A DNA stretch of 64,000 bases from RZYY01 sp036794825 (GCA_036794825.1 DAIRGA010000015.1:1-64000), one strand, 5' to 3'. Counted from the first letter of the stretch, positions 44,218 to 54,537 are shown. A program made the numbers and translations. The notes: a model not told the origin generated them from the letters alone.

Positions 44218-44340
44218 TTGAGTCTCCAATTTATACATCGAAACCAGCAAGATCACGCAGCATTCGATCTGTTTGAGCTGAGGGATTTTGAGTTACTGGC
44301 GAGGCAGGTGAAGGATGGGTTTTATAATTTTGACCGATAA
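44218..44340 (+). other. Possible remnant of a coding sequence
   Basis: A frame open from a TTG at 44218 to a TAA at 44338 reads as protein-like near its end (FELRDFELLARQVKDGFYNF), with charged and aromatic residues in a helix-like pattern. There is no ATG and no family I recognise. It may be the 3' end of a lost gene or a chance frame. The rest of the 44129-44414 gap is AT-rich. Confidence 0.2.
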
Positions 44341-44383
44341 ATGGAACATTTTCAATATCATACATTAACATTTTCAGAAGCTT

Positions 44384-44391
44384 TACTTTTG
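44384..44391 (+). promoter_or_regulatory. Putative -7 box (TACTTTTG) for the Asp-box propeller gene
   Basis: TACTTTTG fits TAnnTTTG and lies 24 bp before the start codon, giving a leader of about 18 nt. Confidence 0.45.
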
Positions 44392-44414
44392 TCAAAACAA
44401 ATTAATCATTAAAA

Positions 44415-47400
44415 ATGAAAAGATTTTACTTCCTGATTATCATCGCTTTAATTACTTTGGTGAAATCAAACTATGCACAAAACTACCAGACGCTCACCGA
44501 TGAAGATTTTGCCCGTCATCCTTATTGGATTGAAATGATGGCCGATGAATCGGTAAATTTTTACGACGTTCAAAATGCTTTTGAGCTATACTGGAAAGGC
44601 CGTGAGATCACAAAAGGATCTGGCTGGAAACCCTTTAAGCGTTGGGAATACCTGATGATGTCACGGATTAATTCCGATGGCACACGACTACCAGCCGATC
44701 TTAACTGGAACGAATATTACGCATACAAAGCCAAAAATCCCGAAAACCGGTATTATGCCGGAAACTGGACTAACCTGGGGCCTTTTCAGATTCCGGGAAG
44801 CAAAGGATATAACGGACTTGGCCGCGTTAATGCAATCGCATTTCACCCAACCGACCCAGCTACCATTTATGTTGGCGCACCGGCAGGGGGCTTGTGGGTT
44901 TCGCACGACAGCGGCGCAAACTGGTATACTGAAACGGATGTGCTCCCAACGCTTGGTGTTTCCGCTATTCTGAACGATTACACCAACCCGTCGGTGATGT
45001 ACATCGGAACCGGTGACCGCGATGCAGGGGATGCCCCGGGAGTCGGTGTCATGAAAAGTTTTGACGGTGGATTTAACTGGGAATTAGCCAACAATGGCAT
45101 GGGCAACCGCAAAGTTGGCAGAATGATAATGCATCCGCAGAATAACCTGGTTATCCTTGCCGCAACTAATGCCGGTGTTTATAAAACCATAGATGGCGGG
45201 CAGTCCTGGCAAATCAGACAATCAGGAGATTTCAGAGAAATTGTTTTTAAAACTGATAACCCCGATATCATCTATGCATCGGCAAGTGGACGGTTTTATC
45301 GTTCACCTGACGGTGGTGAAACGTTTCAACTTATTACGGAAGGTTTACCGGTTGGTTCAAGGGGGGTGATCGGTGTAACTCCGGCCAGTCCTGATATGGT
45401 TTATTTTCTCCTGACAACTGACGATGCCTATAAAGGTATCTATCAGTCACTTGATGCCGGGTTGAATTTTAGCGTTCGTTCTACTACTCCCAACATAATG
45501 AGCTGGGGTTGCAATGGCGGCGACGGTGGCCAAGCCTGGTACGATCTCGATATTGCTGTTGATCCGCTTAACGAAAATGTGATTTTTGCCGGTGGAGTAA
45601 ATTGCTTTAAATCAAGCGATGGTGGAGTAACATGGCAGATCAGTTCGCATTGGTGGGGCGATTGCGGTGTTCCAGCAGTTCATGCCGATCTGCACGTTCT
45701 TGAATATAGCCCACACAACGGAAAACTTTATGCCGGCAACGATGGTGGCATATATTGGACAGCTGATGGCGGAACCAACTGGACGGAAATTTCTGACGGT
45801 TTGGCTATCAGCCAGGCTTACAAAATCGGCCAGAGCGCTACGATGAAAGACAAGGTAATCAATGGTTACCAGGATAACGGAACCGCAACTTACACCGGCT
45901 CCCCCAACTGGATACCAACCATTGGCGGAGATGGAATGGAATGTGCAGTGGATCACCAAAATCATCTCTATAGCTATGGCACTTTGTATTTCGGAGATAT
46001 TTTCAGAATGGTTAATAATGTAAACGCCGTTAAAGTGGCTGGTATTAACTCTTTTGGCATAACCGAAGATGGCGCATGGGTAACACCTTTCCTTTTGCAC
46101 AAAGGGGATGCAACAAAAATGTTTGTAGGATACAAAAACATCTGGCGGGGCAGTAATATCCGAACCAACAATCCGACCTGGCAAAAGATTTCGAATAACC
46201 TGGGCGGTGGTAACAATGTGAACATGCGGGAACTGGAGCAATCGCACGTCAATTACGAAATTCTTTATGCTGCCAGAGAAGACCGGAAACTGTTCCGCAC
46301 CGACAACGCAAACAAACAAAACCCTGCCTGGACTGACCTGTCTACCTTTTTGCCCGAGAACACGCTAATCAACGACCTCGAAGCTCATCCCTCCGACGAA
46401 AACATCGTTTACATGGCCATGGGCACAAAAGTTTACCGATCGCCCGACAAGGGCAGATCATGGGTCAACATTACCGGCTCGCTGCCCGGAGTATCGGTGA
46501 ATAACCTCGCTTACCATAAAAACAGTCATGAAGGACTCTACGCGGGTACCGACATCGGAATTTTTTACCGCGATATCTTCCTCGGCGACTGGATTTTGTT
46601 TAGTGGTGGCTTTCCAGCAAGCGGTCGGGTAACTGAGGTGGAAATCTACCATGACCCCGTGAATCCCGTAAATGACATGATCCGCGCCGGAACTTATGGC
46701 CGGGGATTGTGGGAATCAGACATGTTTTATGATACTCCGGTTGCAGATTTAATTGCAGATCAGATGGTTATCCCCCCGTTTTGTGCTGTTAGCTTTACTG
46801 ATTTATCTTCAGGGGTACCAACCTCATGGAGCTGGGAGTTTGAAGGTGGAAATCCTTCCACTTCAAACCAGAAAAATCCCTCAGGAATAACTTATTCTAA
46901 TCCAGGTGTATACAAAGTGACGCTTACTGTTACCAACAAAGCCGGTTCTGACCAGATTGTCAAAGAGGATTTCATCACCGTAAACGACCAGCTGATGCCG
47001 GTTGCGGATTTCTCAGTAAGTCACAATGCATTCTGTTCCAATGCAGTCGTTTATCTTTCTAATGAATCAACCTATTGCCCAACAACCTATCTTTGGAGTT
47101 TTTCGCCGAACAATGTAGTCTATATCGAAGGCACATCTTCATCCAGTCCGGAGCCTGTTGTAATGTTTTCTGAAACAGGTAATTACACAGTTTCGCTCTC
47201 GGTTCAGAACTCCAACGGCACCTCTTCAGTCACCAAAGAGAATTACATTCAGTACGGCGGACAAATGATGCCATTTATGGAATCATTTGAAGAAGGCCTC
47301 GATTCCAGAGGTTGGACAATCGAAAACCCTGACAACCGTAAAACATGGCAGATTATATCACCCGTTTATACTCCCGACGGACAAAATGCTGCCATGATGA

Positions 47401-48083
47401 ATCATTTTGATTACTACTTCATGTTTGAGCGCGATAGGTTGATTTCACCTCCCATCAACCTCAAAGGAGTTACTGAGGTTGTTCTGAATTTCAAATATGC
47501 CTATGCTCAGAGGTTCCAACAGACTGACTCGCTGCTGGTTAAGATTTCAGGCAACTGTGGTAATACATGGCAAACCATTTATGCGAACGGTCCAAATGGG
47601 AGCGGAGGATTTGAAACATCCCCGCCTACCGCCGCATATTTCAATCCAGCATCTGCTGAGGATTGGTGCGGACAGGGTTATGGAGCAGAATGCGTAAGCC
47701 TTGACATATCATCCTACTGCAACCAGCCGGACGTCAGATTGCTGTTCGAAGCCTTTAACCGGATCGGGAATAATCTTTATCTTGACGATATTTCGATTGA
47801 GATTCTTACTTCTGTTGCAGATGAATCAAGACATGATAACGCTTTCAGTATTTTCCCGAATCCTGCTGCCAACGAGGTGAGTCTGAGGTTTTCTGAGTCC
47901 CAAAAGGAAGTCACTGTTTCCCTCTTCAACCCCGCTGGTGTAAAGCTTTTAACCGAAGTTTATAAAGGCTTACAATCGGGTGAGTCAGTTGCTTTGCCAA
48001 TTAAAGGTCTGAATCCGGGAGCTTACTTTGTTAAAGTAACCGGTACGTTATTTTCATCATCCAAATTGTTGATTGTGAGATAA
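44415..48083 (+). CDS. T9SS-secreted Asp-box (VPS10/BNR-like) beta-propeller protein with PKD domains
   Basis: A 1222-residue secreted protein. The signal peptide spans about 1-21. The main body (about 110-770) contains at least eight Asp-box-like motifs such as SHDSGANW, SFDGGFNW, TIDGGQSW, SPDGGETF, SSDGGVTW, TADGGTNW and SPDKGRSW, as in BNR/sortilin-type propellers. Two PKD-like domains follow (about 785-865 and 870-955), with motifs such as SWSWEFEGG and GVYKVTLTVTN. A MAM-like or choice-of-anchor domain spans about 960-1135. The last 75 residues (FSIFPNPA ... GLNPGAYFVKV) form a type A T9SS sorting domain. It would be exported to the cell surface or medium; whether it is an enzyme or binder is unknown. 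Confidence 0.88.
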   Translation: MKRFYFLIIIALITLVKSNYAQNYQTLTDEDFARHPYWIEMMADESVNFYDVQNAFELYWKGREITKGSGWKPFKRWEYLMMSRINSDGTRLPADLNWNEYYAYKAKNPENRYYAGNWTNLGPFQIPGSKGYNGLGRVNAIAFHPTDPATIYVGAPAGGLWVSHDSGANWYTETDVLPTLGVSAILNDYTNPSVMYIGTGDRDAGDAPGVGVMKSFDGGFNWELANNGMGNRKVGRMIMHPQNNLVILAATNAGVYKTIDGGQSWQIRQSGDFREIVFKTDNPDIIYASASGRFYRSPDGGETFQLITEGLPVGSRGVIGVTPASPDMVYFLLTTDDAYKGIYQSLDAGLNFSVRSTTPNIMSWGCNGGDGGQAWYDLDIAVDPLNENVIFAGGVNCFKSSDGGVTWQISSHWWGDCGVPAVHADLHVLEYSPHNGKLYAGNDGGIYWTADGGTNWTEISDGLAISQAYKIGQSATMKDKVINGYQDNGTATYTGSPNWIPTIGGDGMECAVDHQNHLYSYGTLYFGDIFRMVNNVNAVKVAGINSFGITEDGAWVTPFLLHKGDATKMFVGYKNIWRGSNIRTNNPTWQKISNNLGGGNNVNMRELEQSHVNYEILYAAREDRKLFRTDNANKQNPAWTDLSTFLPENTLINDLEAHPSDENIVYMAMGTKVYRSPDKGRSWVNITGSLPGVSVNNLAYHKNSHEGLYAGTDIGIFYRDIFLGDWILFSGGFPASGRVTEVEIYHDPVNPVNDMIRAGTYGRGLWESDMFYDTPVADLIADQMVIPPFCAVSFTDLSSGVPTSWSWEFEGGNPSTSNQKNPSGITYSNPGVYKVTLTVTNKAGSDQIVKEDFITVNDQLMPVADFSVSHNAFCSNAVVYLSNESTYCPTTYLWSFSPNNVVYIEGTSSSSPEPVVMFSETGNYTVSLSVQNSNGTSSVTKENYIQYGGQMMPFMESFEEGLDSRGWTIENPDNRKTWQIISPVYTPDGQNAAMMNHFDYYFMFERDRLISPPINLKGVTEVVLNFKYAYAQRFQQTDSLLVKISGNCGNTWQTIYANGPNGSGGFETSPPTAAYFNPASAEDWCGQGYGAECVSLDISSYCNQPDVRLLFEAFNRIGNNLYLDDISIEILTSVADESRHDNAFSIFPNPAANEVSLRFSESQKEVTVSLFNPAGVKLLTEVYKGLQSGESVALPIKGLNPGAYFVKVTGTLFSSSKLLIVR

Positions 48084-48390
48084 ACAGATTTCTCAACTCA
48101 TGTTTTGTGCAAATTGGGTTATTATACCGGGAACTTAGTCTGGAATTTTTTCTATGGAACGTTTTTCAACATTTTGGAAGAAAATATTCTTCTCAGTTTT
48201 ACTGGTACTGCGTTAAGTTTTCAGCATTAGTGAATGTGAATCTGATTAATTATTAATGAATTATGGATGATTCCTCTGTATGTTATGTTAAACTTTTTAA
48301 AAATCTGATGGCTACAAATTGCTCCAAGCCAATAATTGCTTATTATTGCAATTGTTTTTGGTGAAATGTGGTTAATTACGTCCGAAACCG

Positions 48391-48398
48391 TATTTTTG
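48391..48398 (+). promoter_or_regulatory. Putative -7 box (TATTTTTG) for the 1274-residue T9SS protein
   Basis: TATTTTTG fits TAnnTTTG with a leader of about 70 nt. The remainder of the 389-bp gap (48084-48472) is AT-rich and shows no ORF or RNA gene. Confidence 0.4.
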
Positions 48399-48472
48399 CC
48401 AACGAGTTTTTATTGTAAAATGCTAATTAACTGATTAGAAATTATTTAATAACTAATTTAAATTCATAAATC

Positions 48473-51400
48473 ATGAGAACCTTTACGAAGTTGTTTTCTT
48501 TGGTGCTGATTTTAACCATTTCAACGACACTATTTGCCCAAAAGAGCGTCAGCAGTTATGTTGGAAATTCAGCTCCAGACAAGATGGAAATGATCCGCCA
48601 AATCCATGGATCCGGAGTTACAGTTCCAATTTCACCCGAAGGAATTACCAAAGCCACCGGTGACGATTGTACAAGTCCTATTGAAATCAATGCCTTGCCA
48701 TTCAGTGACCTGAATCAAACCACTACTGGCAGGGGCAACAATTACAATGCAACCTGTCTGAATGATTTTGATGGCGGCGAAGACATTATCTACAGGCTGG
48801 AGGTCACATCACCGGTAACCATCAATGTAAGCCTTGACCCAAAAGGAACACCGAGAACAGGGATTGCTCTATCTGATGGTTGTCCCTTATCATCTCTTTG
48901 CCTTGCAATGAGCTACGATCTTTATAATGGAGGCGCAGTTGCGCATGGATTCACTGTTTCACTGGAACCTGGTTTTTACTACATTATGGTGGACACATGG
49001 CCAAATCCAACTTCAATTGCAAATTTCGATCTCTCAATCACCCAAACTTCAACTGTCGCCAATGATTTCTGCTCAACAGCAACCGAAGTCGGCGAAGTTC
49101 TGAATCTACCTTTCTCCACTGAATTTGCTACTGATGATCCTTCTGGCGAGACATTCGGACCTGAGGTGTGGTTTGACTATGTTGCAGGCTTCACCGGAAT
49201 CGCTGCAATTGATTTGTGTGGAAGTGATTACGATACCTATATGATTGTGTGGGATGGAGCAGCCTGCCCCCCAACTACTATTCTTGACGACAACGACGAT
49301 TACTGTGGTTATGATGGTTTACAATCAAAGGTTTTCATCCCTGTGGTTCAGGGTAATACGTATAAAATCGAAATTGGCGGCTTTGATGGCGCAACCGGCG
49401 AAGGCCTCCTTTCAATTTATGAATACGAAGAATGTACATTGACCTGTCCTCCGGGTGGAATCAGCGAAAATGAGCCTTGCGGCGCCAACACCAATGGTGG
49501 TTGCAACATGGCAACTCCGGCATTTACAAACGTAAGCAACGGCAACACCATTTGTGGAAATTTGTGGAGCCAATTTGGAACACGCGATACTGACTGGTTC
49601 AGGGTGGTTCTCAATTCACCGGGTAGCATTAAGATGACAGCCACAGCCGAGCAGAGCGTAGTTTTCGGTATGGTTGGACAAATTGTTCCTGGCCTGCCTG
49701 GTTGCGACAATACAACTGATTTTCTTACTGTTTACAAAATATTACCTGCCTGCCAGGAAGACTTTGTTTATGTGATTGACTTACCCAAAGGTACTTACTA
49801 CATGTTCATTGCTCCTATGAACTACTTCGATCATGTTTGCCCTGGATTCAGCTACCAGGCTTCATTTGAATTTGAAGAGCTGGCCAGCGGATTTATCAAT
49901 GGTGCCGTGATCGGAAGTGATAGCGGTCTTCCAATTCAGGGAGTTAAAATGACTGCAGGTGATGCTACTATGCTCACACTGGCACTCGGCAATTACTCAC
50001 TGGAAGTTCCGGTTGGAACATACACCGTAGAAGCTGATGGTTATAATGTAGGCTATAACTCCAAAGAGGTTCTGAATGTGGTAGTTACCGAAAACAATTT
50101 TACCACAGTAAACTTTATTCTTGACCCACTTGAGGCTCCCGTGCTTTTAACTGCAGTAGCAGACATTGAGCAGGTCGAGCTGACATGGGCAGAAATTGGT
50201 ACAAAGGCCGAAGGAGGTAAAGCTCTAATGGGTGATATTTTCTCGAAAAACGATTATGTGCCTGGCACCGCAATGGATCTCGATTTCACAATGGCAATTT
50301 ACTCCCCGGATTTTGAATGGGGTGTATATGCTGAAATGATATTCCCTGCCCAGTTTATTCCTCTCGCTGCCACTGACCTTAATGGCGTAGCCGGAGTGAT
50401 TGACGGTCAAAAAGTTTCATGGACGGGCTTATTCTACGAAAATTCATATCCCGAAGAATTCGACTTTAGTGTTGAAGTTGCCGTATCAGGTTCAGCGTCT
50501 GGGCCACTTGTAATTGAATACTATGTCGAAGGTGATGGCTACGGTCTGGATCCACATTTCTTCAATGGAGCACTCACGGTTTACGAAGATGGAGGAGTTT
50601 ATGAGCCTACTTTTAATGTTTACCGTCGGAAAATCATCCCCGGCACCACTACCTATTTCATCCCGATTGCCTATGGTGTCATTGGAAATTATTATTTCGA
50701 TGAAATTTATCCGGGCGGAGATGAGTGGTGCTATCTTGTAAAGCAGATAATGCCCGATAAAACCGAATCTCCTGCTTCAAATATCCTTTGTGCAACACCG
50801 GTTGTACGTCCAGGGTCATTATGCGAATACGCCATTGACTACGGTGCTGTGAACAGCCCTGCAATTTTCGAATGGCTCGTCCGCGAGGATGATGTCCGCT
50901 GGTTCGAATTTGATGTTCCTTACACAATGGATGTTGCTGTAACCCTCTCCAATACAAACTTTAATGCTGACGTTACCCTCTTTGCTGACTGTGATGGTAC
51001 GTTGGTCACCAATTCACAATACTGCGGTGGCGATGTGTATGATGTCGAAAAAATATACTCTATGCTGCCCGGTGGTACATATTATGCAAGAGTTTCAGGC
51101 ATGGATGATGAGTACGGTGATTTTGAAATATTCATCACCCAGGCTCAGCTACTAACAATCCTTGATGGATGGAGTGGTTTCTCAACCTATATGAATCCGG
51201 CCGGGAACCTGAATATTGCCAACCAACTGGCCTGCTTCAAAGATGATATGGTTATTACCATTCGTCAGACACCTTATGGTATCTGGTGGCCATCCCAAAA
51301 CATTAATACACTCGGGAATATTTCGAGTATGATTGGCTACAAGGCAAAAATGGAAGTTGAAAAAACAACCGTAATCTTTGGAACAGAGAATCCAGACAAG

Positions 51401-52297
51401 ACCGTAGCACTGCCTGCTGGCGCTAGTTACCTCCCTGTAAGGGTGACTGCACCGACATCAACCAGCAGTTTGATCTCTCAGTTAAGTGGGAAATTGCTCA
51501 TCCTTTATGACATCCACAACCCGACCGGAATTATCTGGCCTGATGGCGGTCTTTACCTGCTCGATTATCTCGTTCCTGACCGTGCTTACCTGATCAATAT
51601 GTTCGTTGCTTCATCATATACTTACCCGATGCCTTCCATGGCGCCTGCACCAAATGTTACATATCCTCCTGCACCTGCTAAACTGGCTGTTTGGAATGAT
51701 GTAACAAATACCGGTCAGCCGCATTTCATCTCCATTCAGAAGGATGCACTGGCCAACCTTGAAACAGGTGATTTCATTGGTATTTTCAACGCTCAGAACC
51801 AGTGTGTCGGGATGACTGAATTTGCAACCAAAGAAAGCAATCTCTTTATCCCCGCTTTTGGCGATGATGAAACCAGCGAAGCTATTGATGGTTTGGCAGC
51901 TGGCGAAAGAATGATCTTCAAAATTTACAGGCCATCCAACGGTTATACATATGAGCTTGATGTTACCTACAGTGAGGAAATGCCTAATTCAGACGGCCTC
52001 TTCGAAGTTCACGGCATGTCAATGATTGTTGACCTTAAAGTAGGCTCAACCTCTATTTCAGATGGACAGTTGAGCTCGGTTGCTATCTATCCTAACCCGA
52101 CTACCGGCTTATTGACAATTACAGGAATTGATGGTCAATTCGATGTAACCGTTACCAACGTTCAGGGACAGCAAATCCTTCGTTCAGCGGTTACAGGCCA
52201 GGCTACACTCGATTTGTCAAACCAGCCAAAAGGAATTTACTTCGTCAGACTGACCAGCGACAACTCATCACTTATCGAAAAAGTAGTTATTAAATAA
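48473..52297 (+). CDS. T9SS-secreted multidomain protein with PPC-like domains
   Basis: A 1274-residue secreted protein. A signal peptide (about 1-22) is followed by PPC-like beta-sandwich domains (about 60-190, then about 190-325) with patterns such as GGEDIIYRLEV and GFYYIMVDTWPN. A third similar block is at about 335-475. A carboxypeptidase-regulatory-like domain (about 478-555, FINGAVIGSDSGLPIQGV) and a longer unassigned region follow, with one more PPC-like block at about 785-900. The last 75 residues (VAIYPNPTTGLLTI ... QPKGIYFVRLTS) are a type A T9SS sorting domain. No protease or glycosidase catalytic domain is visible, so an adhesion or matrix role is more likely than an enzyme. Confidence 0.85.
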   Translation: MRTFTKLFSLVLILTISTTLFAQKSVSSYVGNSAPDKMEMIRQIHGSGVTVPISPEGITKATGDDCTSPIEINALPFSDLNQTTTGRGNNYNATCLNDFDGGEDIIYRLEVTSPVTINVSLDPKGTPRTGIALSDGCPLSSLCLAMSYDLYNGGAVAHGFTVSLEPGFYYIMVDTWPNPTSIANFDLSITQTSTVANDFCSTATEVGEVLNLPFSTEFATDDPSGETFGPEVWFDYVAGFTGIAAIDLCGSDYDTYMIVWDGAACPPTTILDDNDDYCGYDGLQSKVFIPVVQGNTYKIEIGGFDGATGEGLLSIYEYEECTLTCPPGGISENEPCGANTNGGCNMATPAFTNVSNGNTICGNLWSQFGTRDTDWFRVVLNSPGSIKMTATAEQSVVFGMVGQIVPGLPGCDNTTDFLTVYKILPACQEDFVYVIDLPKGTYYMFIAPMNYFDHVCPGFSYQASFEFEELASGFINGAVIGSDSGLPIQGVKMTAGDATMLTLALGNYSLEVPVGTYTVEADGYNVGYNSKEVLNVVVTENNFTTVNFILDPLEAPVLLTAVADIEQVELTWAEIGTKAEGGKALMGDIFSKNDYVPGTAMDLDFTMAIYSPDFEWGVYAEMIFPAQFIPLAATDLNGVAGVIDGQKVSWTGLFYENSYPEEFDFSVEVAVSGSASGPLVIEYYVEGDGYGLDPHFFNGALTVYEDGGVYEPTFNVYRRKIIPGTTTYFIPIAYGVIGNYYFDEIYPGGDEWCYLVKQIMPDKTESPASNILCATPVVRPGSLCEYAIDYGAVNSPAIFEWLVREDDVRWFEFDVPYTMDVAVTLSNTNFNADVTLFADCDGTLVTNSQYCGGDVYDVEKIYSMLPGGTYYARVSGMDDEYGDFEIFITQAQLLTILDGWSGFSTYMNPAGNLNIANQLACFKDDMVITIRQTPYGIWWPSQNINTLGNISSMIGYKAKMEVEKTTVIFGTENPDKTVALPAGASYLPVRVTAPTSTSSLISQLSGKLLILYDIHNPTGIIWPDGGLYLLDYLVPDRAYLINMFVASSYTYPMPSMAPAPNVTYPPAPAKLAVWNDVTNTGQPHFISIQKDALANLETGDFIGIFNAQNQCVGMTEFATKESNLFIPAFGDDETSEAIDGLAAGERMIFKIYRPSNGYTYELDVTYSEEMPNSDGLFEVHGMSMIVDLKVGSTSISDGQLSSVAIYPNPTTGLLTITGIDGQFDVTVTNVQGQQILRSAVTGQATLDLSNQPKGIYFVRLTSDNSSLIEKVVIK

Positions 52298-52322
52298 TTT
52301 TTCCGGTTAAAACCGGTTTAAA

Positions 52323-52357
52323 AACCTGCCCGCATCCAATTGGGCAGGTTTTTTTTT
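52323..52357 (+). terminator. Rho-independent terminator after the 1274-residue T9SS gene
   Basis: A 9-bp perfect stem AACCTGCCC/GGGCAGGTT (52323-52331 with 52342-52350) with a 10-nt loop is followed by a run of T to 52357. Confidence 0.9.
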
Positions 52358-52381
52358 GAATCTTTTTTAATATGATACGCC

Positions 52382-53083
52382 ATGCACCTGTTTTTCTCGA
52401 GAGAGATTTCACATCCGGAGTTTACCTTTAACCCTGAAGAATCAAGGCACATCGCCAAAGTGTTGAGGCTACGTATAGGGGAAAAGGTTCACATTACCGA
52501 TGGCAAAGGAAATCTGCACAGCGGAAACATCATTGATGACAACATCCGGCAATGCACCGTCCGGATAGAGTCCACTATCACAGTAGCAAAAAGTCCTTAC
52601 CATCTTCACCTTGCTGTTGCGCCGACAAAAAACCTTTCGCGCATCGAATGGTTTGTGGAAAAAGCTGTCGAATCGGGAATAAGTGAGATAACTCCAATGT
52701 TGTGCCAGCATTCTGAGAGGATTCATTTCAAAAGCGAAAGGCTTGAAAAAATTGCCATAGCAGCTATCAAACAATCTCAGCAAGCCTGGTTACCCAAAAT
52801 CAACGAACCGGCCAATTTCGGTCAGGTGGTGAAAAATACCAGACCAGGTGAGGGTTTTATTGCCTATATTGACGAAAACTCCGAACTTTCGCTGTTGAAA
52901 TCGGTTTATAAGCAAGGAACTGATGCTACGGTGCTTATCGGACCTGAAGGCGATTTTTCCAACTCCGAAATTACGACTGCGATCAAGGCCGGATTTATTC
53001 CAATAAGTCTGGGGAAAAATCGTTTAAGAACCGAAACTGCCGCATTGGTGGCTTGTATCACCATCAACTTTATCAATCAATAG
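52382..53083 (+). CDS. rsmE: 16S rRNA (uracil-1498-N3)-methyltransferase RsmE
   Basis: A 233-residue SPOUT-class methyltransferase. The N-terminal PUA-like domain (about 1-70) includes ESRHIAKVLRLRIGEKVHITDGKG. The C-terminal trefoil-knot domain has the SAM-binding motif LIGPEGDFSNSEI (about 183-195) and the closing LGKNRLRTETAAL. It methylates N3 of U1498 of 16S rRNA in the small subunit. Length is normal. The DUF4159 gene follows after 9 bp. Confidence 0.95.
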   Translation: MHLFFSREISHPEFTFNPEESRHIAKVLRLRIGEKVHITDGKGNLHSGNIIDDNIRQCTVRIESTITVAKSPYHLHLAVAPTKNLSRIEWFVEKAVESGISEITPMLCQHSERIHFKSERLEKIAIAAIKQSQQAWLPKINEPANFGQVVKNTRPGEGFIAYIDENSELSLLKSVYKQGTDATVLIGPEGDFSNSEITTAIKAGFIPISLGKNRLRTETAALVACITINFINQ

Positions 53084-53092
53084 AATCAGACA

Positions 53093-53752
53093 ATGCTCAA
53101 AAAGATATCCTTCATTATTCTGTTATCTTTTGGATTTCTGTCGGCATCGCCCCCTGCCGGACCAGTTCAGATTGCTTTGCTGAAATACCGCGGTGGCGGC
53201 GACTGGTACGCGAATCCAACATCGCTGCCCAACCTGATAGAATTCTGTAACCGGAATCTTGGTACCAACATTAATACGCAGCCAGCTACTGTGGAAGTGG
53301 GCAGCCCCGACATTTTCAATTATCCCTTTATACACATGACGGGCCATGGAAATGTACTCTTTTCGCCGCAGGAAGCCAAGAACCTCCGTGAATACCTGAT
53401 TGCAGGCGGATTTCTTCATGCTGACGATAACTATGGAATGGATAAATACCTCAGGCCTCAGCTTCAAAAGGTCTTCCCTGAACTTGAACTGGTTGAGATT
53501 CCGTTTTCGCACCCGATCTACCATCAAAAATACAAATTCAGCGATGGCATCCCCAAAATCCATGAGCATGACGGTAAACCGCCGCAGGGCTTTGGAATGT
53601 TCTGGGAAGGCAGGATGGTAGTTTTTTATTCATACGAAACCGATCTTGGCGATGGATGGGAAGATCAGCGGGTGCACGGAAATTCTGAAGAAACACGCAT
53701 TAAAGCTCTTCAGATGGGCGCCAATATCATTCAATATGTTTTTTCTAGATGA
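53093..53752 (+). CDS. DUF4159 domain protein
   Basis: A 219-residue exported protein. A signal peptide covers about 1-20. The whole mature part matches DUF4159: LLKYRGGGDWYANPTSLPNL, then YPFIHMTGHGNV, EYLIAGGFLHADDNYGMD and the late GRMVVFYSYETDLGDGWED. The domain has a glutamine-amidotransferase-like fold in related long proteins, but no activity is known. It forms a probable two-gene unit with rsmE. A shared terminator separates it from the convergent DUF4412-like gene. Confidence 0.85.
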   Translation: MLKKISFIILLSFGFLSASPPAGPVQIALLKYRGGGDWYANPTSLPNLIEFCNRNLGTNINTQPATVEVGSPDIFNYPFIHMTGHGNVLFSPQEAKNLREYLIAGGFLHADDNYGMDKYLRPQLQKVFPELELVEIPFSHPIYHQKYKFSDGIPKIHEHDGKPPQGFGMFWEGRMVVFYSYETDLGDGWEDQRVHGNSEETRIKALQMGANIIQYVFSR

Positions 53753-53780
53753 TTTTTATATAACAAGCAAATTAAAAAAA

Positions 53781-53816
53781 AACCTCTGTTTGTCTTGCAA
53801 TCAGAGGGTTTTTCTT
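53781..53816. terminator. Probable bidirectional terminator between convergent genes
   Basis: AACCTCTG (53781-53788) pairs with CAGAGGGTT (53802-53810, one bulged G). The stem is flanked by an A-run before and a T-run after it, so it can work on both strands. Confidence 0.75.
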
Positions 53817-53835
53817 TTTTAATCCTTTACCGCGC

Positions 53836-54531
53836 TTACCAGCTTCCCATTCTTTTGGCCAAATCTTCACGGGTAACAATTTCATAATCTGCAGGAACCT
53901 CGAATTCGGCACCTTTGATTTTCATGCCGGCAACTTCAACAGCCGTAAAACTCATTTTCATGTTGTTACCGGCATCCATACCATACTCCATCATCAAACC
54001 TTTAATCTCGTTGAACTGCGGATTGTTGAAGTTGAAATTTTCATGCAATTTTAGTGCGCCGGTAAACCAGGCTTCACCTGCTTCTTCAGATTCCCCTTCA
54101 CCGGTGATCTTTTTCAAAAGTGCCTTCTGGCAGGTGTATCCGGCAATTTCTTTTGTCTCATCCGTAATTTCAATCGAATATTCACCGGATGAAGCCATCA
54201 GGGACATCAATTCTTCAAAAGTGTCTTTTATCGCCAGTTTCTGCCCCATCACGTTCATGAGGGTGATGTGGGTTTTCTCGTCCAAATCAATGATGGTACT
54301 TTGGTTTCCCATCACCGTAATGATTTCAGTTTTTACCTTTTCGCTTCCGATGTACATGGCCATCGTGGTGGGCATCATGCTTTTGGCTTCCTCAGGTAGG
54401 CCGGCCATATCGAAATCAATTTTGTAAGTAACTTTTCCGGTAAATGCTTTTTTTTGAGCTGACAACACGGCTGGCATCAAAATAATAGCGGCCAACAGTG
54501 TAAAAGCGCAGAGTTTTTTCATGTTGTTCAT
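53836..54531 (-). CDS. DUF4412/GLPGLI-like exported protein
   Basis: A 231-residue exported protein with a signal peptide (about 4-25). The mature part begins FTGKVTYKIDF, has a Met-rich stretch (KSMMPTTMAMYIG), a GYTCQKALLKK segment (about 150-160) and ends with the F.VP.DYEI motif. These features match DUF4412, which is related to GLPGLI proteins of Bacteroidota. No function is known. It lies 6 bp after lepB on the same strand and is the last gene of the parA-parB-dapB-lepB run. Confidence 0.65.
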   Translation of the reverse strand: MNNMKKLCAFTLLAAIILMPAVLSAQKKAFTGKVTYKIDFDMAGLPEEAKSMMPTTMAMYIGSEKVKTEIITVMGNQSTIIDLDEKTHITLMNVMGQKLAIKDTFEELMSLMASSGEYSIEITDETKEIAGYTCQKALLKKITGEGESEEAGEAWFTGALKLHENFNFNNPQFNEIKGLMMEYGMDAGNNMKMSFTAVEVAGMKIKGAEFEVPADYEIVTREDLAKRMGSW

Positions 54532-54537
54532 TGATGT

